A DNA stretch of 30,727 nucleotides, from contig DAOPZG010000017.1 in assembly GCA_035353235.1 (NCBI GenBank), positions 1 through 30,727 on the forward strand, in the 5' to 3' direction. The first letter of the stretch is position 1. Each line of letters opens with the position of its first letter. The translations under genes and the position numbers were made by a program. This DNA is from CAXXOK01 sp035353235 (GTDB taxonomy: Bacteria > Bacillota > Clostridia > Christensenellales > Aristaeellaceae). Shown piece after piece: positions 1-7,812 of the stretch. The notes beneath the pieces were generated by a model. It did no database searches. It was not told where the DNA came from and saw only the letters and a list, made by a program, of their open reading frames with translations.

Positions 1-36
1 CCGAAGGTTGCCAAGCCGCAAGTCAAACGCCTCGCT

Positions 37-1404
37 TCAGATGGGATAGCTGTTGTCCGCTGCTTTCAGGTTTGTTTTACCGCCTTCGGCGAGCGGGTCG
101 TACAGGCAGCCCTCGTGCGGCGCGTTGATCTGGTGCATGGTTTTAACCCACACGTTCTGGTGCCGGAAGCGGAACAGCCCCCAGATTTGCGCCGTGGCAA
201 CGATCACGGTATTGAGCAACAGGCTCAGGATGTTTTTAAACAGCGAAAGCAGGCTGAAATGCACGTTGTTGTCCAGCCGATCCGCCACGTAAAACAGCAG
301 GATGAACGAGTACAGGAAAATCAGCAGGCTGGGGAAGTTGACCGCGAACCAGTCCCAGAAGGTAATGGCCGTATCCGCCGTGGGCAGCACCTGCGTCCAG
401 GTCAGGATTTGCACAATCAGGCTGAGCGCCAGCTGCACCACCATAATGAGAAAGGGGGTCAGGCTGTACACGTACAGAAACGTGCTTAAAAACTCGCCAA
501 AACCGATGCGCTTTTCACGCAGCGCGCGGAAAATACGCCGGGTATTGCGGAAACAGACAAACCAGTGGCCCTGTGCCCAGCGCACACGCTGCCGCAGGCT
601 TGCGCGCCACAGCGTGGGCTTTTCGTCGTAAATCCGCACGTTGTTGTTCCACAGGATGCGCTTTCCCTCGCAGGTTGCTTCCACCTGCAATTCAAAGTCC
701 TCCGTAAGGGACATGGAGGTCCAGCCGCCGCGCTTTTGCAGGTAGTCCGCGCGCACGGCAAACCCCGTGCCGCCCACCACGCAGTTAATACCGATGCGGC
801 TTTTGGCGTACTGGAAGAAACGGTTGGTGATGGTGTAGCTCATGTAATAATAGAGCGCCACCAGACCCTTTTTATTTTTACAACCTAAATAGCACTGCAC
901 AATGTCCGCTTCCGGATGATCCAGAAACTGACTGTTCACTTCACGGAACATATTGGTATCGATCCGGTTGTCCGCGTCGAAGAACATCACCAGATCGTAC
1001 CGGTCGCCGTACCCTTTCAGGGTGTTCAGTGCCTTTTGCAGCACGATCGGCTTGCCCGTGGGCGCGTCAGCGCTTTCCTTGTGCGTTTCCAGCACGTTGG
1101 CGCCCATGCTGCGGGCAATATCGGCGGTACGGTCTTCGCAGTTATCCGCAAGGATGTAAAAATCATACAATTCCTTGGGATAATCCATGGCCTGAAGGTT
1201 TTCGATGATGCCGCCGATCACAGCTTCTTCGTTGTGAGCGGGCACCAGCACCAGATATTTCAGTTTCGGATCATGGTCCTGATAATCCTTGGTTACGCGT
1301 TTAAAACCAAAAACACTGATGTAAAGCTGATACAGGATGATCAAAATCAGCCAGAGGGACATCACCCAGTTGAGGCCCCCGATAACCGTACTTACGACTT
1401 CCAC
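37..1404 (-). CDS. Family 2 glycosyltransferase, BcsA/NodC-like, membrane bound
   Basis: A processive-type GT-A glycosyltransferase of about 455 residues. It probably transfers sugars from a nucleotide sugar to a polysaccharide or glycolipid at the inner face of the membrane. Visible are one N-terminal membrane segment (about residues 10-33), the GT2 opening LVLVPAHNEE (51-60), the metal-binding D-A-D (143-145), the acceptor-site T-E-D (234-236) and the QRVRW motif (272-276). Several C-terminal membrane segments follow (about 300-430). I chose GTG at 1404 because GGGAGG lies 10 bases upstream. The longer frame opens with TTG at 1443, which has no ribosome binding site and falls at the predicted transcription start. 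No c-di-GMP-binding PilZ domain follows, so this is not a full cellulose synthase. The product is unknown. It is the last gene of the minus-strand cluster and has its own promoter. Confidence 0.85.
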   Translation of the reverse strand: MEVVSTVIGGLNWVMSLWLILIILYQLYISVFGFKRVTKDYQDHDPKLKYLVLVPAHNEEAVIGGIIENLQAMDYPKELYDFYILADNCEDRTADIARSMGANVLETHKESADAPTGKPIVLQKALNTLKGYGDRYDLVMFFDADNRIDTNMFREVNSQFLDHPEADIVQCYLGCKNKKGLVALYYYMSYTITNRFFQYAKSRIGINCVVGGTGFAVRADYLQKRGGWTSMSLTEDFELQVEATCEGKRILWNNNVRIYDEKPTLWRASLRQRVRWAQGHWFVCFRNTRRIFRALREKRIGFGEFLSTFLYVYSLTPFLIMVVQLALSLIVQILTWTQVLPTADTAITFWDWFAVNFPSLLIFLYSFILLFYVADRLDNNVHFSLLSLFKNILSLLLNTVIVATAQIWGLFRFRHQNVWVKTMHQINAPHEGCLYDPLAEGGKTNLKAADNSYPI

Positions 1405-1450
1405 CGTTGGATTGCCTCCCGTTCCGCCATTCCATATGGCCAAACATCTA

Positions 1451-1479
1451 TTTATACACTATGGGGCAGGAAAAGTCAA
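1451..1479 (-). promoter_or_regulatory. Sigma-A promoter for the glycosyltransferase gene
   Basis: On the minus strand TTGACT (1474-1479) and TATAAA (1451-1456) are separated by exactly 17 bases. The -35 box overlaps the stop codon of the upstream kinase gene. The expected transcription start is near 1444, giving a leader of about 40 bases before the GTG start at 1404. This is what argues against the TTG start at 1443. Confidence 0.6.
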
Positions 1480-3164
1480 TGACGGTCGTAGAACGTGCAC
1501 TCCCCGATAAACTCGCGCAAAATGCTTAACGGCGGGATTTCGTTCACAACCTGCTCGTCGATGGGAAGCAGATACTGCAAAAATTTAATCAACCGTCGCG
1601 CTACCAGCGCCTCAGGCGCGGTTTGCGGGATGCGGGTGAGCAGCCCGTAGCTGAAGTGCTTCAGAATCGGCAGCTCATAATGCAGCGAGGTGTTAAACAT
1701 CACGTCCGCCTTTTCCTGATTGGGGAAAATCCAGCGCTCCTCTCCTGCGCGTACGCGCGGCCACATATCAATGGTTTTTTCCGGGCTGGTGCCGCGAAAT
1801 TTCGCGTCCCGCGTGATCCGGCGAAGTAAGCGCACGTCGGTGGTGCGGATGCGGTTGTGGTCATCCAGATTAATGCAGGGCAGGGCGCTGACATAGACCC
1901 CATAGGTAAGCTGTTCCGGCAGTTCGCCGGTCACCCGGTCGCTTAAGGCGTGAATGCCTTCCAGAATCAGCGGGCCGTTGCCGCTGAGCGATATGGGAAC
2001 AGTTTGCGCTTCGCGCCGGCCGGACAGAAAATCGAAACGGGGCATCTGCGCAATGCCACCAGCCAGCAGGCGTTCGATACACTCGCCCAGATACGCCACG
2101 TCCAGCGCTTCCACATGCTCCAGATCCGGCAGCCCGTCCTCGCCAAGGGGCAGGTCTTCCCGATCCTTATAAAAATCGTCCAGCGATACCAGCTGCGGGC
2201 GCTTGCCAAGAACCTGCAAATGAACGGCCAGCCGGTGGGCGAACGTGGTTTTTCCGCTGGAGGAAGGGCCGAAGATCAGCACGATCTGCGCCTTACGGGC
2301 TACGATTTCATCGGCGATATGCGCGATCGACTTATCCTGCAGCGCTTCGTTCACACGGATAAAATCCCGCATCTTCTTCTGCTCGATCATACGGTTCACG
2401 TCCGCGACGTTGCTGGCGCCCAGAATGGCGCACCATTCCTGGGATTCGCTGAATACCCTGAGGTGCTTGGGGCGCGGCTGGTACGGGGCGGGCCGGTCCG
2501 GTTCTGTCGGGGACGGCATGCGCACCACCAGCCCCGGGAAATGCGGGCGCAGGGCAAAATGCCGCAGGTATCCCGTAGAGGGAACCATGGCGCCGTAAAA
2601 ATACTCCGCCGTACCGTCGATACGGTACATGGTGATGGTCTTGCCGGGGCGGTAGGCCAGGATATCCGCCTTGTCCGGGTGGGCGTGCTCCGTAAAATAC
2701 CGGATCGCCTCATCCCGCGACCAGGTTTCCTTTTGAAAAGGCAGGTCGTCGGCGGCCAGACGGCGCATTTCGGTTTCCAGCGCGCGCACGGTTTCGTGGG
2801 TGATGTCCTCGCCCAGCACCCGCAGATACACGCCGTAGCCGATGGAGTTGAGGATGCGCACCCGCTTTTCAGGATACAGGCGGTTCATGGCCAGCAGCAG
2901 CAGAAACCGAAGCGAACGTTCGTAAACGCGGCGCCCCTCCTCGTCGCGGTAGGTCAGCCCTGTAATGGTTGCGTCTTCGTGCAACGGCTCGTTCAGCTCC
3001 AGGCACACGCCGCCCTGCATCGCGCAGAGAAAATCAGGCATCGTATCCCCATAAAAACGGCGGAGAGCGGTCAGCACCTGTGTGCCGTAAGGAAACGTTT
3101 CGGTACGGTCACCGCAAGTGATGCGCACGATGGCCGGGGTTTCGGGTTTCGGGGTTTGCGTCAT
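1476..3164 (-). CDS. TGS-domain / uridine kinase-like fusion (P-loop nucleoside kinase)
   Basis: A 562-residue protein of the family annotated in Firmicutes as 'nucleoside kinase'. Its N-terminus (about 10-75) is TGS-like. The middle (about 80-240) resembles the second additional domain of threonyl-tRNA synthetase. The C-terminal half is a phosphoribulokinase/uridine kinase-type P-loop domain. Walker A is GPSSSGKTT at 299-307, followed by LVSLDDFYKDRE, typical of uridine kinases. The ATG at 3164 is preceded by AGGAGG at good spacing. The family is widespread but its true substrate is not settled; phosphorylation of a nucleoside or similar small molecule is inferred from the fold. Next upstream, beyond a palindromic element, is the exonuclease gene. 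Confidence 0.85.
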   Translation of the reverse strand: MTQTPKPETPAIVRITCGDRTETFPYGTQVLTALRRFYGDTMPDFLCAMQGGVCLELNEPLHEDATITGLTYRDEEGRRVYERSLRFLLLLAMNRLYPEKRVRILNSIGYGVYLRVLGEDITHETVRALETEMRRLAADDLPFQKETWSRDEAIRYFTEHAHPDKADILAYRPGKTITMYRIDGTAEYFYGAMVPSTGYLRHFALRPHFPGLVVRMPSPTEPDRPAPYQPRPKHLRVFSESQEWCAILGASNVADVNRMIEQKKMRDFIRVNEALQDKSIAHIADEIVARKAQIVLIFGPSSSGKTTFAHRLAVHLQVLGKRPQLVSLDDFYKDREDLPLGEDGLPDLEHVEALDVAYLGECIERLLAGGIAQMPRFDFLSGRREAQTVPISLSGNGPLILEGIHALSDRVTGELPEQLTYGVYVSALPCINLDDHNRIRTTDVRLLRRITRDAKFRGTSPEKTIDMWPRVRAGEERWIFPNQEKADVMFNTSLHYELPILKHFSYGLLTRIPQTAPEALVARRLIKFLQYLLPIDEQVVNEIPPLSILREFIGECTFYDRH

Positions 3165-3184
3165 GGTCTGCCTCCTGTGGGTCT

Positions 3185-3346
3185 AGGTAAGCGATGAATC
3201 AATCCCTTTCTCGCCTGCCTTCACGGAGCACCGCATCTTTGGGCTCGAAAAGCCTTGAAATAGCGCCACTATTCCTTCGGCTTTTTTCACCCGAATCTGC
3301 ATCGCTCCGCTTTGGCAACCGCGAAGTGATTCATCATCGCTTACCT
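3185..3346. repeat. 162-bp near-palindromic element (MITE-like)
   Basis: The ends are inverted repeats, AGGTAAGCGATGAATCA at 3185-3201 and TGATTCATCATCGCTTACCT at 3327-3346, identical except for a 3-base insertion. The interior also pairs: CGGAGC (3224-3229) with GCTCCG (3304-3309), AAAAGCC (3248-3254) with GGCTTTT (3279-3285), and an apical AATAG/CTATT stem. The whole segment folds as one long hairpin on either strand. No ORF of substance is inside. It fills most of the space between the exonuclease and kinase genes. A clear target-site duplication was not found, so mobility is inference from shape only. Confidence 0.7.
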
Positions 3347-3368
3347 GGGTGCGTCCACCCTGCGGGGA

Positions 3369-4355
3369 TTACGATTCCTCAAAGGGCATGTTGCTGTCGC
3401 AGACGCGGCTCAGGTCCTCTGGGTCGAAGGGAACGCCGTGTTTGCGACGGTACTGGTCCTGCAGAACCTTGGTATGCACATAGGCGCGGGTTTGCCGGTT
3501 GGCGGGCGTCACGCTCAGATACAGGCCCGTCTGCCCGTCCGGCAACCGGGAAAAGCGCACGCGGATAAACATCTGCCCGTGCTTTGGGCATTTGCTCAGC
3601 GCCACATACTTGCCCGGAGCCTGCGGGGTAAGCTCTGTTTGCAGCTGTGTGGGCTTTTTGCAGGCGGGGCATTCCGGGGTCTGCACGTCCGCGCCGGAAA
3701 GCCCCTCGGTTACGGAAGGCACCGTGTGCGTTACGCGGAAATGGTTGCGCCGCGGGGTGTGGCACAGCTTGCGTGCGGTCTGCTCGTATTTGAGCACCCC
3801 GTCGGGCTGCGGCAGTTTTTGCAGCACCAGCGCGGTATAGTATGCGTCGTTTACGGCATTGTGGAAATCGCGCGTTTCATCCGGGTCAATGCCCAGCTGT
3901 TCCATCGCGGTTTTCAGGGATGTCTGGCGCGCGCCCAGTTCCCGCGCTTCGGCATAATACCGCTGCACGTCGAACATCCGGGCTTCCGCGCCCCCGAACT
4001 CGAAAAAGTCCAGGTTCTGCTTTAGAACGCTGATGTCGTCCCCGCCCCAGGTGAGGAAAACATAATCCTCCCCGCACCAGTCCGAAAACTGTGCCATCGC
4101 CTCGGGAAAGGCGGGCGCGTCCTCCAGTTCTGCGCGGCCCAGATGGGTCATGCGGCGTACGCGGGGGTGAATGTCCACGTAATGTGTCGGGCGGATGGGA
4201 ATGGACAGTTCGTCCAGCACGGAAAAATCGTCTCCCAGCTTGACTGCCCCGATCTGGATCACTTCAAAAAGCAGGCTGTCCCCGATTTGCCGGAATACCG
4301 GCGTGTTGAAACTGGTCGGCTGGTTCCACTCCAGGTCCATCACAATATAGTGCAT
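3369..4355 (-). CDS. DEDDh 3'-5' exonuclease with C-terminal CxxC/CxxH tail
   Basis: A 328-residue protein whose N-terminal half is a DnaQ/KapD-like exonuclease. The acidic residues of motif I are in MDLEW (D7, E9), an Asp pair is at 106-107, and motif III is HNAVNDA (H165, D170), giving the DEDDh pattern. This predicts two-metal-ion 3'-5' hydrolysis of DNA or RNA. The C-terminal part carries C229-x2-C232 and C256-x2-H259 and may bind zinc. This tail is not part of a minimal DnaQ domain. The ATG at 4355 has GGAG about 7 bases upstream. It lies 53 bases downstream of the flavoprotein gene, probably in the same transcript. The natural substrate is not evident. Confidence 0.85.
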   Translation of the reverse strand: MHYIVMDLEWNQPTSFNTPVFRQIGDSLLFEVIQIGAVKLGDDFSVLDELSIPIRPTHYVDIHPRVRRMTHLGRAELEDAPAFPEAMAQFSDWCGEDYVFLTWGGDDISVLKQNLDFFEFGGAEARMFDVQRYYAEARELGARQTSLKTAMEQLGIDPDETRDFHNAVNDAYYTALVLQKLPQPDGVLKYEQTARKLCHTPRRNHFRVTHTVPSVTEGLSGADVQTPECPACKKPTQLQTELTPQAPGKYVALSKCPKHGQMFIRVRFSRLPDGQTGLYLSVTPANRQTRAYVHTKVLQDQYRRKHGVPFDPEDLSRVCDSNMPFEES

Positions 4356-4408
4356 CGAAAAACTCCAGTCTGGTTAGTAATCTCGCTTTCTTTTGGAAGC
4401 CGCCCGGT

Positions 4409-5647
4409 TCAGCTGTCTGCCTGTGCGGCGGCGTGGCCTGCCACATACCCGGTGGAAAATGCGATATGCAGGTTGAAGCCGCCTGTCAGCGCGTCCACGT
4501 CCAGCACTTCTCCCGCCGCGTACAGCCCATGAACCAGCTTGCTTTCCAGCGTGGACGGGCTAAACTGCTTTACCTCCGCGCCGCCCGCTGTGACCACGGC
4601 GGCCGCGATGGGCTCGGCGCCGCTGACCGGTACGGGCAGGGCTTTGGTCAGCCGTACCAGCGCCTCGCGCTCCTCCCGGCGCAGTTCCAGCGCGGGCTTG
4701 CGCGGGTCAATGCCCGCAAGTTCGGCCATCGTTGCCGCCAGCCGCTCCGGGTACAGGCCGCGCAGCAGGTTTTGCAGACTCTTTTTCCCGTCCGTCGCGA
4801 TATCCCGCAGGATGCGCGCGTCCAACTGCGCTTCGGTCAGACCCGGCTTCAGGTCCAGCGTGAATGCGCACTCGGCAACGGGCAGCCCGGCCAGATAGCT
4901 GGACGCGGACAGCGCCAGCGGCCCGGAAATGCCAAAATGGGTGAACAGCATCTCGCCCAGGTCGGTAAACAGCTTTTTCTTACCGTGGGTCAGCGTCAGG
5001 CGCACGTTCTTGAGAGACAACCCCTGCAACTCTTTTACCCAGTCCGCGTCGCTGTTAAGCGGGATCAGCGCGGGTTTGGGGGGGAGCAGGGTATGCCCGC
5101 AGGCGGCCAACAGCCGGTAACCGTCCCCGGTGCTGCCGGTGGAAGGATAGCTGACCCCGCCCGTACACACAATTACCGCGTTGGCGGCGATCGTTTCTCC
5201 GTTTTCCAGCCGAACGCCACGTACCTGCCCGGCCTCTGTTACAATTTCCGCTGCCCGCGCGTTTTTCCGTACGGTCACGCCCAACTGCTGCAACCGGCGC
5301 TCGAAGGCGCGGGTCACGTCACTGGCTTTCTGGGAGGCGGGAAAGGCGCGGTTGCCGCGTTCCACCACCGTGGGGCAGCCCCAGCTTTCCAGCCGGGCCA
5401 ATAGCGCTTCCGGCGGAAGCGCTTCCAGCGCGGAAAACAGGAAACACGGATTGCGCACCACGTTCTGCCGAAACTCGTCTGCGGGGCAGAGGTTGGTACA
5501 GTTACAGCGGCCCTTGCCGGTAATGTACAGCTTTTTGCCAAGCTTCTCGTTGCGTTCCAGCACCGTGACCGCCGCGCCGTTTTCCGCCGCGGTTACCGCC
5601 GCCATCAGCCCTGCCGCGCCCCCGCCGATTACCACGATTAACTGCAT
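4409..5647 (-). CDS. YhiN/HI0933-type FAD-dependent oxidoreductase
   Basis: A 412-residue flavoprotein of the HI0933/YhiN (BaiN-like) family. The N-terminal dinucleotide-binding motif is VVIGGGAAGLMAA (residues 5-17). It is followed by the family signature KLGKKLYITGKGRCNCTN and, near the C-terminus, GLYAAGEVLDVDALTGGFNLHIA, which closes around FAD. Relatives bind FAD and some reduce steroid-type substrates; the reaction here cannot be read from sequence. The ATG at 5647 has AAAGGAG about 6 bases upstream. An in-frame extension back to 5938 exists but overlaps the rpiR-type gene and has no family match, so I reject it. The gene follows the RpiR regulator by 68 bases. Confidence 0.9.
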   Translation of the reverse strand: MQLIVVIGGGAAGLMAAVTAAENGAAVTVLERNEKLGKKLYITGKGRCNCTNLCPADEFRQNVVRNPCFLFSALEALPPEALLARLESWGCPTVVERGNRAFPASQKASDVTRAFERRLQQLGVTVRKNARAAEIVTEAGQVRGVRLENGETIAANAVIVCTGGVSYPSTGSTGDGYRLLAACGHTLLPPKPALIPLNSDADWVKELQGLSLKNVRLTLTHGKKKLFTDLGEMLFTHFGISGPLALSASSYLAGLPVAECAFTLDLKPGLTEAQLDARILRDIATDGKKSLQNLLRGLYPERLAATMAELAGIDPRKPALELRREEREALVRLTKALPVPVSGAEPIAAAVVTAGGAEVKQFSPSTLESKLVHGLYAAGEVLDVDALTGGFNLHIAFSTGYVAGHAAAQADS

Positions 5648-5715
5648 CGGTCTCTCCTTTATATCGGCATATCCACGGATGCGGGTACCCGATTGCGCGG
5701 GCTTCCGCCATGCGG

Positions 5716-6618
5716 TCAGCCTTCGGTGATCGGCTTGCGGGAGGTTCCGTCGGCGGCCGTTTCCTCCCGGTCGAGGTAAACGCCGTGTTCCCGCCACAGG
5801 GTATCCAGCCGTTTCAGGTGCTCGGCCAGCTCCTCGCGGCGGCGCAGGCTCAGCGCCACAATCAGCGCGTTCAGCAGCGACAGCGGCGCTGCCAGCGAAT
5901 CCACAAAGCTTGCCATATCCGTATGCGCGTACAGGCACACATCCGCCACCGCGCCAAGCGGGCTCATTGACCCGTCGGTCACGGCGATGACCCGCGCATG
6001 GTTTTCACGGGCAAAACGCATGCAATCCACCGTTCGTGTGGAGTAACGGGGGAAGCTGATGCCTACCAGCACGTCTTTTTCGCCGATGCGTTCGATCTCG
6101 TCGAACACCTCGCCGTTGGCGTTTTGCACCATCACGACCTCATCGAATATCAGGCGGAGGTAATGGCCGAAGAACTGCGCCAGCGGCGCCGCCGACCTTA
6201 GCCCCATCACATAGATGCGCCGTGCGCCCAGCAGCATTTCCACCGCCCGGTCAAAATCGCCCTGGGATAACTCTTCGGTGGTCATGCGGATGTTGTGCAT
6301 GTCGTTTTTCAGCACCGTGCGCAGCACATCGTTCTCGTTGATCTCCGATGCGATGTCAAAGCGCTCGCTGGCGGTGAGGCGCTGGCGGACCAGCTCCTGC
6401 AGCGCGGCCTGAAGCTCCGGGTACCCCTCATACCCCATGGCGGTGGCGAAACGGACCACGGTGGATTCGCTCACCCCGCAGTTCTGCCCCAACGTAACGG
6501 CGGTCATGAAAGCCGCTTTCTCCGAATGGGCGGCCACGAAGGTTGCGATGCGGCGATGGCCCTTGCTTAAGGCCCGGCCGCGCAGGTTTAGTTTTCGGAT
6601 GATTTCCTGTGTGTCCAT
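5716..6618 (-). CDS. RpiR/MurR-family transcriptional regulator (HTH plus SIS)
   Basis: A 300-residue regulator. The N-terminal HTH_6 domain covers about residues 1-77, with the recognition helix around GVSESTVVRFATAMGY (48-63). A SIS phosphosugar-binding domain spans about 120-260, with GLRSAAPLA (139-147) and GISFPRYSTRTV (186-197). Family members sense sugar phosphates and repress or activate nearby catabolic genes. Here no sugar gene is adjacent: the neighbours are surE and a flavoprotein. The ATG at 6618 opens the HTH domain at the usual distance; a frame running back to 6780 overlaps surE and lacks homology. The ribosome binding site is weak (AGGGA). A perfect 9-bp inverted repeat lies 14 bases before the start codon and could be an autoregulatory site. 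Confidence 0.88.
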   Translation of the reverse strand: MDTQEIIRKLNLRGRALSKGHRRIATFVAAHSEKAAFMTAVTLGQNCGVSESTVVRFATAMGYEGYPELQAALQELVRQRLTASERFDIASEINENDVLRTVLKNDMHNIRMTTEELSQGDFDRAVEMLLGARRIYVMGLRSAAPLAQFFGHYLRLIFDEVVMVQNANGEVFDEIERIGEKDVLVGISFPRYSTRTVDCMRFARENHARVIAVTDGSMSPLGAVADVCLYAHTDMASFVDSLAAPLSLLNALIVALSLRRREELAEHLKRLDTLWREHGVYLDREETAADGTSRKPITEG

Positions 6619-6631
6619 GTGTTTATTCCCT

Positions 6632-6652
6632 GGAAAGAGCAACGCTCTTTCC
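6632..6652. promoter_or_regulatory. Perfect 9-bp inverted repeat upstream of the RpiR gene
   Basis: GGAAAGAGC (6632-6640) and GCTCTTTCC (6644-6652) are perfect inverted copies separated by 3 bases. They lie between surE and the RpiR gene, 14 bases before the start codon and touching the weak ribosome binding site. No T-run follows on either strand, so it is not a standard terminator. It could be an operator for RpiR itself or an RNA hairpin limiting its translation. Confidence 0.45.
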
Positions 6653-6724
6653 GGCCTTTCCTGTGCCGTCGTTGGTCGCGGCGTCTGTCCTGCGGTGTGA
6701 ATTCTTCGCTTGCGGAACGTTCGG

Positions 6725-7354
6725 CTACAGGGCCGCCCTGCTCTGGGGAAGTTCCCGGACAAACCCGGCGAACGAGGCACTGTGTTCGCTGGGGTTGCCC
6801 ATGAAGGTGTAGGTTACATGTCCTTTGGCCAGCAAGTCCAGGTCGCTGCCGGGTTCCGGCGGCTCGGTGTTGCTGTCGTTGGTCATCCAGTAATACACGC
6901 CGCTGCGCGGGCTTTCCCGGCGAATATAGCTGTCCGTAAAATTCGCTATGGAAAGCGGTGCCAGCACCGGCGGCAATATTTCCGCCGGATCGCGCAGGGG
7001 CGCGTTCATGTTCAGCACCGTAACCGGNNNNNNNNNNNNNNNNNNNNNNNNNNNNNNNNNNNNNNNNNNNNNNNNNNNNNNNNNNNNNNNNNNNNNNNNN
7101 NNNNNNNNNNNNNNNNNNNNNNNNNNNCAGTCCGTGGGGGTGCCGGTGATCGCCCAGGCGTTCACGCCCGGCTCGCCCATGTCGTATTCCTTTACATAGA
7201 TCGGGTCGGTCAGCGTGATACGCTGGCTGGCCGCGCTTTGCTGATGGCTGGGCGCGCAAACGCTCACCCTGTGGCCGCGCGCGCGTGCCGCCCTGCACAG
7301 TGCGTGAATCCCCACGCTTTGGATGCCGTCGTCGTTTACCAGTACGATATGCAT
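6725..7354 (-). CDS. surE: 5'/3'-nucleotidase SurE, interrupted by an assembly gap
   Basis: SurE is a metal-dependent phosphatase that removes 5' or 3' phosphates from nucleoside monophosphates. The first 75 residues show the metal-binding VNDDGI, then APSHQQSA and AITGTPTD. After the gap the sequence resumes at VLNMNAP and runs to a normal-looking C-terminus. The 100 N hide the SGIN-type catalytic loop. By comparison with the usual length of about 250 residues, roughly 80 residues are missing, not 33, so the placeholder is too short by about 140 bases. The ATG at 7354 has AGGAG 7 bases upstream, partly overlapping the stop codon of the upstream membrane-protein gene. The two are likely co-translated. 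Confidence 0.88.
   Translation of the reverse strand: MHIVLVNDDGIQSVGIHALCRAARARGHRVSVCAPSHQQSAASQRITLTDPIYVKEYDMGEPGVNAWAITGTPTDXXXXXXXXXXXXXXXXXXXXXXXXXXXXXXXXXXPVTVLNMNAPLRDPAEILPPVLAPLSIANFTDSYIRRESPRSGVYYWMTNDSNTEPPEPGSDLDLLAKGHVTYTFMGNPSEHSASFAGFVRELPQSRAAL
7028..7127. other. Assembly gap of 100 N inside surE
   Basis: The run is exactly 100 N, the usual placeholder for a gap of unknown length. Flanking surE sequence implies that about 240 bases are really missing. The apparent frame continuity across it is therefore accidental or uninformative. Confidence 0.97.
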
Positions 7355-7364
7355 TGCAGAACTC

Positions 7365-7718
7365 CTACTCCCGTAATTTACCCGTTAAAGCGCTGATCAG
7401 CGTGCGCGCCACATTCACCGCAACGGCCACCGCTACCGCCCACCAGATGTTATCCACCGTTACCGCGCCGGGCACCAGCGCCGCCGCCGTCCAGACCAGC
7501 CAGGTATCCACCGCTACGTATAAAAGCCCCAGCGTAAGCCAGTTCAGCACTTTCAGCAGCAACCGCACCACCGGACGCAGCACCATATATAAAATACCCA
7601 GCACTGCGCCAAACGCCAGCCCCTGAGTCCATTCCGTCATATGGACGCCGGGCATGTACTGTGCGCACAGCGGAATCGCCGCTACGGTGATGGCGAAGCG
7701 CAGGAAGGCACCGAACAT
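7365..7718 (-). CDS. YvlD / phage holin superfamily IV-like small membrane protein
   Basis: A 117-residue, very hydrophobic protein with about four predicted membrane segments. The central stretch RPVVRLLLKVLNWLTLGLL is typical of the family labelled 'phage holin family protein' or YvlD. In chromosomal settings these are not phage lysis proteins, and their role is poorly known. The ATG at 7718 follows GGAGGCGG at good spacing. It is the first gene after an extended -10 promoter (7754-7782). No phage genes are nearby, so the holin label should not be taken as evidence of a prophage. Confidence 0.75.
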   Translation of the reverse strand: MFGAFLRFAITVAAIPLCAQYMPGVHMTEWTQGLAFGAVLGILYMVLRPVVRLLLKVLNWLTLGLLYVAVDTWLVWTAAALVPGAVTVDNIWWAVAVAVAVNVARTLISALTGKLRE

Positions 7719-7753
7719 TCTACCGCCTCCATCGTGCCGTTTGCACAGTAATC

Positions 7754-7782
7754 AGTATATCACAGACCCTTGAAATTGTAAC
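7754..7782 (-). promoter_or_regulatory. Sigma-A promoter (extended -10) for the YvlD-like gene and surE
   Basis: On the minus strand TGATATACT gives an extended -10 (TATACT at 7754-7759). A 17-base spacer separates it from GTTACA (7777-7782), a 4/6 match to the -35 consensus. It lies in the only AT-rich patch between the trmD operon and the YvlD-like gene, so it probably starts a new transcription unit running through surE, the RpiR gene and beyond. Confidence 0.6.
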
Positions 7783-7812
7783 GTATGGCATCTTTTCAGC
7801 CGGATGGGGCGG

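Noticed and set aside
1..36. Possible second copy of a palindromic element at the left edge
   Set aside because: Only TTGGCAACC on the minus strand resembles part of the 3185-3346 element; nine bases at a truncated edge are not enough.
3185..3346. Target-site duplication around the 162-bp palindrome
   Set aside because: GGGT occurs near both ends but not flush with the inverted repeats, so I cannot claim a duplication.
7365..7718. Prophage lysis module, suggested by the holin-like protein
   Set aside because: No endolysin, capsid, integrase or other phage gene is nearby; chromosomal YvlD-like proteins share this label.
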